Shown here: positions 25,965 to 33,676 of the stretch, piece after piece
How the letters are laid out: the number at the start of each line of letters is the position of its first letter
Numbering within the stretch: position 1 is the stretch's first letter
Assembly (NCBI GenBank): GCA_942493335.1
Contig: OW818693.1
Span: 1,178,001-1,242,000, forward strand
Source: JAEWSN01 sp942493335
GTDB taxonomy: Bacteria > Bacillota > Clostridia > DSM-8532
DNA: 64,000 nt
Direction: 5' to 3'
Position numbers and translations under genes: made by a program
Notes under the pieces: model-generated
What the model was told of the DNA's origin: nothing
The model's database searches: none
Seen by the model: only the letters and a program-made list of their open reading frames with translations

Positions 25965-27254
25965 TTAGGACTGGGACTTGTTCAACGCTTGATCCAGATC
26001 CTCGATCAGGTCCTCCGCGTCCTCGATGCCGATGGACAACCGGACCAGATCCGGTGTGACGCCGGCGGCCAGCAGATCGGCTTCGTCAAGCTGTGCGTGG
26101 GTGGTGGACGCAGGATGGATGACCAGGGACTTCGCGTCCGCCACGTTGGCGAGCAGCGAGAAGATTTCAAGGCTGTCGATGAATTTTTTCCCGGCTTCGA
26201 TGCCGCCCTTGATGCCGAACGTGAAAATCGAACCGGCCCCCTTCGGCAGATACTTGTCCGCCAGCGCCTTGTACTTGTTCCCCGGCAACCCCGGATAGTT
26301 CACCCAGGCGACCAGGGGATGGGCGGAAAGGAATTCGGCCACCCGGCTTGCGTTCGCGACATGACGCTCAACCCGCAGGGAAAGGGTTTCCAGGCCCTGC
26401 AGCAGGAGGAAGGAGTTGAACGGGCTGATGGCTGCGCCGGTGTCGCGAAGCAGGGTGACACGAAGCTTCACGATATAGGCCGCCGCGCCGATGGCTTCCG
26501 TGTACCGGATGCCGTGATAGCTCGGATCCGGCTCGGTCAGACCAGGGAACTTGCCGGATGCGGCCCAGTCGAACTTGCCGGAGTCCACGAGGATGCCACC
26601 GATCGACGTTCCGTGTCCGCCGATGAACTTCGTGGCCGAATGAACCACGATGTCCGCACCGAATTCAATCGGTCGGACCAGGTACGGTGTGCCGAACGTA
26701 TTGTCTACGATCAGCGGAATGCCGTTTTCATGGGCGATTTTGGCGATGGCCTCGAAATCCGCCACATTGCCGCCTGGATTCCCGATGGTCTCCACATAGA
26801 GGGCCTTGGTCTTTTCATTGATGGCGGCACGGAAGTTCTCCGGATTGTCGGAATCCACAAAGCGCGTGATGATGCCGAGTTTCGGCAGCGTGTTTGCGAA
26901 CAGGTTATGGGTGCCTCCGTACAGCGTGCTTGCAGAAACGATTTCATCCCCGGTGCCCGCGATGTTCAGAATGGCGTAGTTGATGGCCGCGGAACCGGAC
27001 GCGACGGCCAGTGCGGCCACGCCGCCCTCGAGCGCCGCCATGCGCTGTTCGAACACATCGTTCGTCGGATTCATGATCCGCGTATAGATGTTGCCGGGTT
27101 CCTTGAGGGAAAACAAATCCGCGGCATGCTGGGAATCCCGGAAGACATAGGAAGTGGTCTGGTAAATCGGGACGGCGCGGGAACCGGTGGTCGGATCGGG
27201 GGTTTGACCCGCATGGACCTGGAGGGTGTCGAACCTGAGTGCCTTTTTGCTCAT
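25965..27254 (-). CDS. metY: O-acetylhomoserine sulfhydrylase
   Basis: A PLP enzyme of the Cys/Met metabolism family that makes homocysteine from O-acetylhomoserine and sulfide. The 429 residues and the long N-terminal TLQVHAGQTPDPTTGSRAVP are typical of MetY. The PLP lysine lies in VHSATKFIGGHGT (about residue 210) and YTRIMNPTNDVFEQRM is at about 58-73. Upstream in the same direction are two Rrf2 regulators and metA, which supplies the activated homoserine, so direct sulfhydrylation is the likely methionine route. The ATG at 27254 has AAAGGATG upstream. MetB or MGL function is less likely given length and context. Confidence 0.93.
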   Translation of the reverse strand: MSKKALRFDTLQVHAGQTPDPTTGSRAVPIYQTTSYVFRDSQHAADLFSLKEPGNIYTRIMNPTNDVFEQRMAALEGGVAALAVASGSAAINYAILNIAGTGDEIVSASTLYGGTHNLFANTLPKLGIITRFVDSDNPENFRAAINEKTKALYVETIGNPGGNVADFEAIAKIAHENGIPLIVDNTFGTPYLVRPIEFGADIVVHSATKFIGGHGTSIGGILVDSGKFDWAASGKFPGLTEPDPSYHGIRYTEAIGAAAYIVKLRVTLLRDTGAAISPFNSFLLLQGLETLSLRVERHVANASRVAEFLSAHPLVAWVNYPGLPGNKYKALADKYLPKGAGSIFTFGIKGGIEAGKKFIDSLEIFSLLANVADAKSLVIHPASTTHAQLDEADLLAAGVTPDLVRLSIGIEDAEDLIEDLDQALNKSQS

Positions 27255-27306
27255 GATGTTGCATCCTTTCCCATCGCCTTTTGGCGAAATCCGTCTGCCT
27301 CGTTGA

Positions 27307-27753
27307 TCAAATGAAGTACATTGGCTCGGTCAGACCGTCCAATGCACGTTTTTCCTCAGCCAGTTCCTCCAGGGTGATGCCATCCACAAGGCGGTTGATC
27401 CGCAGATCCACAGCATCCCAGACCATGGTGCGGATGTTGCGGCTCAAGGCGTCCAGTTCCCGGTTATCGTCGGGTTCCAGCTCCACGAGGGTCAACTCCC
27501 CTTCCAACGCCCGCAGCACATCCCCCACACGCATTCGTTCCGCGGGCTGCCCCAGCATGTAGCCGCCCTGGGCTCCTTTCACGCTGCGAACCATGCCGGA
27601 TTTCTTCAGCAGGGAGAAGAGATGCTCGAGATAGCTGACCGACATGCCCTGACGGTCCGCGATCAGATTGATCGGCACATGACCGCCTTGGGAATGCACG
27701 GCCAGATCCAGCATGGCCCTCAGTCCATATCGTCCTTTTGTGGATAGCTTCAC
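27307..27753 (-). CDS. Rrf2-family regulator without cysteines (CymR-like)
   Basis: A 148-residue winged-helix protein of the Rrf2 family: KLSTKGRYGLRAMLDLA at the N-terminus, SVSYLEHLFSLLKKSGMVRS recognition region split around residue 45, and AQGGYML in the wing. It contains no cysteine at all, so it cannot hold an Fe-S cluster. That is the character of CymR, the cysteine-metabolism repressor of Bacillus, and the position directly before metY fits a sulfur role. GTG start at 27753 with GGGGGAG 5 nt upstream. The spacing to its paralogue upstream is 39 bp. The assignment to CymR is inference. Confidence 0.85.
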   Translation of the reverse strand: MKLSTKGRYGLRAMLDLAVHSQGGHVPINLIADRQGMSVSYLEHLFSLLKKSGMVRSVKGAQGGYMLGQPAERMRVGDVLRALEGELTLVELEPDDNRELDALSRNIRTMVWDAVDLRINRLVDGITLEELAEEKRALDGLTEPMYFI

Positions 27754-27792
27754 AACCGCTCCCCCTGTCTCATCCGGAAACAATGTCTCCTA

Positions 27793-28245
27793 TCAGATGC
27801 TGAAGTCCAGCACCGGAGCCTGCTCATCCTTGCGTACGGCCTCCGCCAGTTTGCCGATGGTGACCTCATTCAGAATCGCATTCATTTCCTGCATCATCCT
27901 GTTCCAGACGCGGCGGGTCACACAGCGGTCCTCCCGGTCGCAGGCTTCCTTGTTTTCATCCGTCGCCAGACACTGGACCGGCGCCATCTGACCCTCGACC
28001 GCGTGCAGAATCGAACCTGCCGTGATCAGTTCAGGCGCCTTCGTGATCCGATATCCGCCTTGCGGACCCCGGACGCTTTCCACGATGCCGGATTTCCGCA
28101 GCAGCAGGAAGATCTGCTCGAGATAATTCTCAGACAGCCCACGCCTTTCTGCGATGTTGCGGATGCTCTCGTATTGGTCTCCCGCATGCAGAACGAGATC
28201 TGTAACGGCTTCCAGCGCGTAACGACCCTTGGTGGAAATTTTCAT
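27793..28245 (-). CDS. Rrf2-family regulator with three cysteines (IscR-like)
   Basis: A 150-residue Rrf2 protein (MKISTKGRYALEAVTDLVLH; RGPQGGYRI in the wing). Unlike its neighbour it has Cys92, Cys102 and Cys108, close to the Cys92/98/104 Fe-S ligands of IscR but with a longer first spacing. It may therefore bind an Fe-S cluster and sense iron, oxygen or sulfur status. The ATG at 28245 has AAGGAAC upstream. It lies between metA and the cysteine-free paralogue. What it regulates is not shown; the operon itself is the simplest target. Confidence 0.86.
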   Translation of the reverse strand: MKISTKGRYALEAVTDLVLHAGDQYESIRNIAERRGLSENYLEQIFLLLRKSGIVESVRGPQGGYRITKAPELITAGSILHAVEGQMAPVQCLATDENKEACDREDRCVTRRVWNRMMQEMNAILNEVTIGKLAEAVRKDEQAPVLDFSI

Positions 28246-28302
28246 GGCTGTTCCTTCCCGCCTGGCCGTCTGCTCCAGGTATGTCCGCCAGGCGTTTCCG
28301 CA

Positions 28303-29220
28303 TCAATCAAGCTGGTTCAGGTCGTATGGGGTCTCCTGATAGACATAATAGTTGATCCAGTTTCCAAAAAGCAGGTTTGCATGGGAACGCCAACGGACGA
28401 TCGGCTCCCTGGAAGGATCTCCGTCCGGGAAATAATGCGCGGGAACCGCAATGTCCATCCCTCTGCCCACATCCCGGTCATATTCGGCCTTGAGGGTCAG
28501 CGGATCGTACTCGGCATGACCTGATGCGAAAATCTGACGCCCGTCCGGGCTCTGTACAAGAAAGACCCCTGATTCATCGGATTCAGAGAGAATCTCGAGC
28601 CCCGGACATCGCAGAATGTCCTCCCGGCGCACTTCCGTATGCCGGGAATGCGGCACGTAAAATTCGTCATCGAACCCGAGCAGCAGCTTGACGCCGGTCC
28701 GGTTCAGCGTATGGGGGAATACCCCGAACATCTTTTCATCGAGCGGATGCTTCGGAATGCCGTAATGGTAATACAGCCCGGCTTGTGCACCCCAGCAGAT
28801 ATGGAAGGTGGAGAATACGTTGTGCCGGCTCCACGCCATCACTTCGACAAGTTCCTCCCAATAATCGACTTCCTCAAAGGCAAGATGCTCCACCGGCGCA
28901 CCTGTGATGATGAGCCCGTCAAACTTCTGGTGCCGCACTTCGGCAAAGGTCTTGTAGAACGCCTGAAGGTGCTCCGAAGGCGTATTTCTGGACTGATAGC
29001 TGCTGGGATGGAGAAGGACCAGATCCATTTGGATCGGGGTGTTGCCGATCAGACGAAGCAACTGCGTCTCCGTGACGATCTTCGTCGGCATCAGGTTCAG
29101 GATCGCAATGCGAAGAGGCCTGACATCCTGGTGCTCCGCGCGTTCCTTTGTCATGACGAAAATGTTTTCACCGCTCAGGATTTCCTTGGCCGGCAGATTG
29201 TCGGGAATGTTGATGGGCAT
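28303..29220 (-). CDS. metA: Homoserine O-acetyltransferase (MetA family)
   Basis: The enzyme activates homoserine for methionine synthesis. The 305 residues match MetA throughout (MPINIPDNLPAKEIL start), with catalytic Cys142 in HICWGAQAG and His235/Glu237 in ASGHAEYD. MetA enzymes with Gly111 use succinyl-CoA and those with Glu111 use acetyl-CoA; here position 111 is Glu (TGAPVEHL), so acetyl transfer is expected although the family is often annotated as succinyltransferase. This agrees with metY downstream. The ATG at 29220 has AGGTGGAG directly upstream. It is the first gene of the operon metA-rrf2-rrf2-metY. Confidence 0.94.
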   Translation of the reverse strand: MPINIPDNLPAKEILSGENIFVMTKERAEHQDVRPLRIAILNLMPTKIVTETQLLRLIGNTPIQMDLVLLHPSSYQSRNTPSEHLQAFYKTFAEVRHQKFDGLIITGAPVEHLAFEEVDYWEELVEVMAWSRHNVFSTFHICWGAQAGLYYHYGIPKHPLDEKMFGVFPHTLNRTGVKLLLGFDDEFYVPHSRHTEVRREDILRCPGLEILSESDESGVFLVQSPDGRQIFASGHAEYDPLTLKAEYDRDVGRGMDIAVPAHYFPDGDPSREPIVRWRSHANLLFGNWINYYVYQETPYDLNQLD

Positions 29221-29264
29221 GCTCCACCTCGGTTTGCGGAGGATTCCGCTGTTGCTTTTTCTGA

Positions 29265-29321
29265 ATTATACTATGACCTATGGGAAAACACAAGAATGAT
29301 TTATATGAATCCTGTAGGATT
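29265..29321 (-). promoter_or_regulatory. metA operon promoter with upstream palindrome
   Basis: TTGTGT (29293-29288), 17 bp and TATAAT (29270-29265) on the minus strand form a strong promoter with a leader of about 40 nt, too short for a SAM riboswitch. A perfect dyad AATCCT-GT-AGGATT lies at 29308-29321, 14 bp before the -35 box, flanked by AT-rich sequence. It is a candidate site for one of the two Rrf2 regulators. Confidence 0.7.
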
Positions 29322-29355
29322 TATAATATAAGGTATGGCTTGTCAATTGTACAAA

Positions 29356-29381
29356 CAAGGCGTCTCTTTCGAGACGCCTTG
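29356..29381 (-). terminator. Terminator after signal peptidase gene
   Basis: CAAGGCGTCTC-GAAA-GAGACGCCTTG is an 11-bp perfect stem with a tetraloop. The T-tract after it on the minus strand is short (TTTG). It ends the hisS-aspS-lepB direction of transcription. Confidence 0.75.
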
Positions 29382-29427
29382 CAACAGTCATTCAACCCAA
29401 TCGTGTATCCGTTCCCGCATTGCGATC

Positions 29428-30021
29428 TCAGTCCACCATCCCAAGCCGGCTGAACGGGAACAACCGTACGAAGGCCTTGCCGATGACGCGGTCCCTGTTC
29501 ACAACGCCGAAGACACGGCTGTCCCGGCTCTTGTCCGGATTCCGGTTGTCGCCGAGCACATAGATGCAGCCTTCCGGCACCTTCACCTCCGCGTAGATCG
29601 ATCCGTCGGCCAGGGTCGGCACGCCGGCCGTATACGGTTCCAGCAGCTGGAGGCCATCGACATAGACATGTCCCGCCGAGATTCTGACGGTCTCCCCTTC
29701 GGTCGCGATCACCCGCTTGATGGCGTACGTGCGTCGGTTCCCGAGCAGCTCCGGAATCTTCAGCACCACGATGTCGCCATCCGCAACGCCGTGCAGGCGC
29801 AGGGAAAGATTCTCCACAATCACGACGTTCCGATTCTGGAGGGTCGGCTGCATCGAATTGCCGTCCACAATCGTGAACCGGCCTAGAAAATTCACAATGG
29901 CCAGTGCGAGCAGGACGGAAACGCCCAAATAGAGCACCCACTCGATGGTCTCCCGCAAAGGTCCCTTTGCTTCCGGGGCCCCTTCCTCTTTCGTCTGGAA
30001 CAGGGGGCGGCGGGCGGTCAT
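29428..30021 (-). CDS. lepB: Signal peptidase I
   Basis: A membrane-bound serine/lysine protease that removes signal peptides on the outer face of the membrane. The 197 residues have one N-terminal membrane segment (about 27-47), catalytic Ser56 in GNSMQPTL, general-base Lys102 in YAIKRVIA, and the box D motif LGDNRNPDKSRDSR at about 156-169. The size and single anchor are of the Gram-positive Sip type. Its ATG overlaps the stop of aspS as ATGA, so it is translationally coupled to the tRNA synthetase gene. Confidence 0.95.
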   Translation of the reverse strand: MTARRPLFQTKEEGAPEAKGPLRETIEWVLYLGVSVLLALAIVNFLGRFTIVDGNSMQPTLQNRNVVIVENLSLRLHGVADGDIVVLKIPELLGNRRTYAIKRVIATEGETVRISAGHVYVDGLQLLEPYTAGVPTLADGSIYAEVKVPEGCIYVLGDNRNPDKSRDSRVFGVVNRDRVIGKAFVRLFPFSRLGMVD

Positions 30022-31817
30022 TCCGCCTCCGCAGGCGCATCCGCCAGGCGGATGTGCAACTCGTCAAGCTGTTTTTCGTCCACCACATCCGGTGCGTTGG
30101 TCATCAGGCAGGAAGCCGTCTGGACCTTCGGAAAGGCGATGACATCACGGATGCTGTCCTTGCCGAGCATCAGCATGGACAGACGATCGAGTCCGTAGGC
30201 AAGTCCGCCGTGCGGCGGGGTGCCAAACCGGAAGGCATCCAGCAGGAAGCCGAAACGGGCCTTCGCCTGTTCCTCGGTGAAGCCGATGGTCTGGAACATC
30301 TTCTGCTGCAGCTCCTGATCATGGATGCGGATGCTGCCGCCGCCGATCTCCACACCATTGAGCACGATGTCATATGCTTTTGCACGTACCTTGCCGGGAT
30401 CGGAATCCAGATACTGGAGGTCCTCATCCATCGGGGAGGTGAAGGGATGGTGTTTGGCCACCCAGCGGTTTTCTTCCTCATCGCGCTCCAGCAGCGGGAA
30501 TTCGGTGACCCAGAGCAGATCCCACGTACCGGCCTTGATCAGGCCGGTCTTCTCGGCAATGGTCAGACGGAGATGTCCGAGCGCATCGAACACGACATCA
30601 TCCCTGTCCGCCACGAACAACAGCAGATCGCCGGGTTCCGCGCCGAGACGCGTCTTGAAGGAAGCGAGCACGTCGTCTGTCAGGAACTTTGCAAAGGAAG
30701 ACTTGAAGCCCTCCTCCTCCATGACGATCCACGCAAGCCCCTTGGCCTTGTATGTCTTGGCCACTTCTCCGAGCGCATCGATTTCCTTGCGGGAATACTT
30801 CGGACCGCAGCCCTTTGCGTTGATGGCCCGGACACTGCCGCCCGCCTCCACGGCTCCGGAAAACACCTGGAATCCGGAGGCTGCGGCGAGATCTGAGCAA
30901 TCGCACAGTTCCAGACCGAAACGGGTGTCCGGCTTGTCGGACCCGAAACGGGACATGGCCTGATCGTAAGGGAGCCTTTTGAAGGGGGTCTGGACGTCCA
31001 CGCCCAGGACTTCGTGGAAAGCCTTTTTGAGGAAGGTCTCGTTCACACCGATGACATCATCCACATCGACAAAAGCCATTTCCAGGTCGATCTGCGTGAA
31101 TTCAGGCTGGCGGTCGGCGCGGAGGTCCTCGTCGCGGAAACACTTCGTGATCTGCATGTAGCGGTCGAAACCGGCCACCATCAGCAACTGCTTGAACAAT
31201 TGGGGGGACTGCGGCAGGGCAAAGAACTTGCCGGCCTGCACACGGCTGGGAACGAGATAGTCGCGGGCGCCTTCAGGCGTGCTCTTGGTCAGCATCGGGG
31301 TCTCGATTTCAAGGAAACCCGCGTCGTTGAAATGATCACGCGCGCACTTGGCCAGGTGGTGGCGGAGCATCAGGTTTCTCTGCATGTCCGGGCGGCGAAG
31401 ATCCAGGTAACGGTGCTTCAGTCGGAGCACATCATTCGCGTTCGTATTGTCCTCAATGTGGAACGGAGGGGTCTCGGATTTCGCAAGAATGCGGAATTCC
31501 TCTGCCACCAGCTCCACGGCGCCGGTTTCCATGTTTGGGTTCACGGCGGAAGCATCGCGGGCCGAGAGCTTTCCACGTACGGCCACCACGTATTCGGCAC
31601 GAACCTGTACGGCCTTTTCATGAAGTTCCGCATGGGTTTCGCTGTTGACGACGATCTGCAGGATGCCGCTGCGATCCCGGAGCGTGACGAACAGGAGTGC
31701 GCCCAGATCCCGGCGCTTCTGCACCCAGCCCATAACAATGATTTCCCGGCCGACATCCGCCGTCGTCACTTCCGCACACCGGTGCGTGCGTTTCATGCCC
31801 TGTATGTTTTCCGCCAT
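30018..31817 (-). CDS. aspS: Aspartyl-tRNA synthetase
   Basis: A class II synthetase that charges tRNA-Asp. The 599 residues are the long bacterial form: N-terminal OB fold for the anticodon (GWVQKRRDLG at about 31), motif 2 (CFRDEDLRADRQPEFTQID at about 216-234) and motif 3 (GLAYGLDRLSML at about 560), with the GAD domain inserted between motifs 2 and 3. Whether it discriminates Asp from Asn tRNA cannot be told by eye. ATG at 31817 with AGGAGG 6 nt upstream. It follows hisS by 124 bp and no independent promoter is evident. Confidence 0.96.
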   Translation of the reverse strand: MAENIQGMKRTHRCAEVTTADVGREIIVMGWVQKRRDLGALLFVTLRDRSGILQIVVNSETHAELHEKAVQVRAEYVVAVRGKLSARDASAVNPNMETGAVELVAEEFRILAKSETPPFHIEDNTNANDVLRLKHRYLDLRRPDMQRNLMLRHHLAKCARDHFNDAGFLEIETPMLTKSTPEGARDYLVPSRVQAGKFFALPQSPQLFKQLLMVAGFDRYMQITKCFRDEDLRADRQPEFTQIDLEMAFVDVDDVIGVNETFLKKAFHEVLGVDVQTPFKRLPYDQAMSRFGSDKPDTRFGLELCDCSDLAAASGFQVFSGAVEAGGSVRAINAKGCGPKYSRKEIDALGEVAKTYKAKGLAWIVMEEEGFKSSFAKFLTDDVLASFKTRLGAEPGDLLLFVADRDDVVFDALGHLRLTIAEKTGLIKAGTWDLLWVTEFPLLERDEEENRWVAKHHPFTSPMDEDLQYLDSDPGKVRAKAYDIVLNGVEIGGGSIRIHDQELQQKMFQTIGFTEEQAKARFGFLLDAFRFGTPPHGGLAYGLDRLSMLMLGKDSIRDVIAFPKVQTASCLMTNAPDVVDEKQLDELHIRLADAPAEAE

Positions 31818-31941
31818 ATCTTCCTCCTGGACGCTTTATGTTCATGACATACCCGCACGGGTTCCACCCTGGATCTTCAAACACCCGGAGGGAACCCTTT
31901 TGGGCCATGGTTCATCAAATGGAGCTCTGTCAGGGATGTTC

Positions 31942-33204
31942 CTATTCCTTGCACTTGTGCAGGCGATCCGCCAGCGAATCAAGGCTGATGTCCTTGCTTT
32001 CGCCGTTTTTCATGTCCCTCAGCGCAGCCCGGCCCGATTCGATTTCATTGTCACCAAGGATCATCGTATATCGGGTGCCCAGCTTGTCGGCGTATTTCAT
32101 CTGTGACTTCACACTGCGTCCCATTACATCCTTCACACAGGAAATGCCCTTGCGCCGGAGATCCCAGCAAAGCGCCTCCACCGTTTCGGCAGCTTTTTCT
32201 CCAATGGATCCGATGTAAATGAGCGGCGCTTCGGGAACCGGACTGGTGAGTCCCTGGCTGTCCATTTCCATCAGCAGGCGTTCCACGCCCAACCCGAAGC
32301 CGATGCCAGGAGTTTTGGGTCCCCCGCAGGCTTCCATCAGGCCGTCGTAGCGACCGCCGCCACAGACGGTGCCCTGTGTGCCGATATTCCGGGACACAAA
32401 CTCAAAGACGGTACGGGTATAGTAATCCAGACCGCGGACGATGCCCTTGTCGATGGCATACCGGATGCCCATGGCCTCAAGCTTCGCGCAGAGCGCATCG
32501 AAGTGTGCGCGGCAATCCGGGCAGATGTGGTCGAGCAAAGCGGGTGCATCCTTTGTCCTGGCGCGGCAGCTTTCCTCCTTGCAGTCGAGGATCCGCATGG
32601 GGTTGCGGTCATACCGGCCCTGACAGGTTTCGCACAGGGTCCCGACGCGTTCCGCAAGGTGTTCCCGGAGGATCTTGTTGTATTCGGCGCGACAGGTCGG
32701 ACACCCAATGCTGTTCAGGTTTAGGGAAAGGTTTCCGATGCCGAGACGTTCGAAAAACAGGGCGAGCAGGGAGATGATCTCCGCATCCGCCGCCGGATCC
32801 GCCGCTCCGAACATTTCCATGCCGAACTGGTGGAACTCGCGATAACGGCCCTTCTGCATCTTTTCGTACCGGTAGGCCGTTATGTTGTAATACAGCTTCA
32901 CCGGTTGGGCCAATGAAGCCATCCCGTGTTCGATGTAGCTTCGCACGACGCCAGCCGTACCTTCCGGTCGAAGGGTCAGACTGCGGCCACCCTTGTCAAC
33001 AAAGGTGTACATTTCCTTTTGTACGATGTCGGTTGTCTCTCCGACACCGCGTTGGAATAACTCCGTATGCTCGAAAACGGGAATTCGGATCTCGCGATAG
33101 CCGAATTGTGCGCAAAGCGCCGCAAACTCCCGCTCCACTCGTTGCCATTTATGAATATCGTCCGGCAGGATATCGTTTGTTCCCTTGGGGGCCTGTGTCA
33201 ACAT
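31942..33204 (-). CDS. hisS: Histidyl-tRNA synthetase
   Basis: A class II synthetase of 420 residues. It begins APKGTNDILPDD as is usual for HisRS. Motif 2 (YRYEKMQKGRYREFHQFGME at about 105-124) and the histidine motifs RGLDYYTRTVFE (about 260) and GGGRYDGL (about 285) are intact. The start is the ATG at 33204 with GGAG 6 nt upstream; the frame is open to 33315, but the extra stretch includes the leader hairpin. The gene has its own promoter and possibly an attenuator, and leads the hisS-aspS-lepB group. Confidence 0.95.
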   Translation of the reverse strand: MLTQAPKGTNDILPDDIHKWQRVEREFAALCAQFGYREIRIPVFEHTELFQRGVGETTDIVQKEMYTFVDKGGRSLTLRPEGTAGVVRSYIEHGMASLAQPVKLYYNITAYRYEKMQKGRYREFHQFGMEMFGAADPAADAEIISLLALFFERLGIGNLSLNLNSIGCPTCRAEYNKILREHLAERVGTLCETCQGRYDRNPMRILDCKEESCRARTKDAPALLDHICPDCRAHFDALCAKLEAMGIRYAIDKGIVRGLDYYTRTVFEFVSRNIGTQGTVCGGGRYDGLMEACGGPKTPGIGFGLGVERLLMEMDSQGLTSPVPEAPLIYIGSIGEKAAETVEALCWDLRRKGISCVKDVMGRSVKSQMKYADKLGTRYTMILGDNEIESGRAALRDMKNGESKDISLDSLADRLHKCKE

Positions 33205-33286
33205 GTTACTCTCCACACGCGTTTCCGCGATTCGTTCCGTGCCGTCCGTGCTGAAATTCGCGCAGATTCGGCATTGCATTTCCGGC

Positions 33287-33321
33287 AAAAAGGGCACCCA
33301 TCCCATACCGGACAAGTGCCC
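33287..33321 (-). terminator. Hairpin with T-run in the hisS leader (possible attenuator)
   Basis: On the minus strand GGGCAC and GTGCCC pair around an 18-base loop and are followed directly by five Ts. It lies between the hisS promoter and the hisS start, so it would act within the leader. No T-box motif and no run of His codons is seen around it. Confidence 0.42.
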
Positions 33322-33335
33322 GCGCCCTACCCCAC

Positions 33336-33364
33336 ATTTTATCCGTGCCTTATGTGAATGTCAA
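33336..33364 (-). promoter_or_regulatory. hisS promoter
   Basis: TTGACA (33364-33359), 17 bp and TAAAAT (33341-33336) on the minus strand. The -35 box ends 3 bp before the first 93-bp repeat unit, so the array borders the promoter without interrupting it. Confidence 0.8.
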
Positions 33365-33367
33365 ATC

Positions 33368-33676
33368 GGGAGTGAATGAAAGCCTAGTGCCGCGCGGGAG
33401 ACGCAGCACCCGGGCAGGGGTGCTGCGGAAATCGTTGCGGCACTTGGCCTTCATCACGTCGGGAGTGAATGAAAGCCTAGTGCCGCGCGGGAGACGCAGC
33501 ACCCGGGCAGGGGTGCTGCGGAAATCGTTGCGGCACTTGGCCTTCATCACGTCGGGAGTGAATGAAAGCCTAGTGCCGCGCGGGAGACGCAGCACCCGGG
33601 CAGGGGTGCTGCGGAAATCGTTGCGGCACTTGGCCTTCATCACGTCGGGAGTGAATGAAAGCCTAGTGCCGCGCGG
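33368..33676. repeat. 93-bp tandem repeat, three identical units plus a partial fourth
   Basis: Units start at 33368, 33461 and 33554 and are identical; a 30-bp partial unit starts at 33647. The partial unit contains the stop codon and last codons of the DUF401 permease gene, so the array grew from that gene end. Each unit can form nested hairpins: an inner GCAGCACCC/GGGTGCTGC and an outer AGTGCCGC/GCGGCACT. The 93-bp length keeps frame, and an ORF with a 31-residue period runs through it on the minus strand; this is probably incidental. Confidence 0.97.

Noticed and set aside
31818..31941. AGGGTGGAACC-like T-box motif before aspS
   Set aside because: Only about 124 nt separate hisS and aspS. 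There is no stem I, no promoter and no terminator hairpin, and the motif continues CCGTGCGG instead of GCG. Probably chance.
33350..33643. A 97-codon ORF with a 31-residue period across the 93-bp repeats
   Set aside because: It exists only because 93 is divisible by three; there is no ribosome site and no similarity to a known protein.
33368..33676. CRISPR array
   Set aside because: The 93-bp units are contiguous and identical, without unique spacers, and no cas gene is near.
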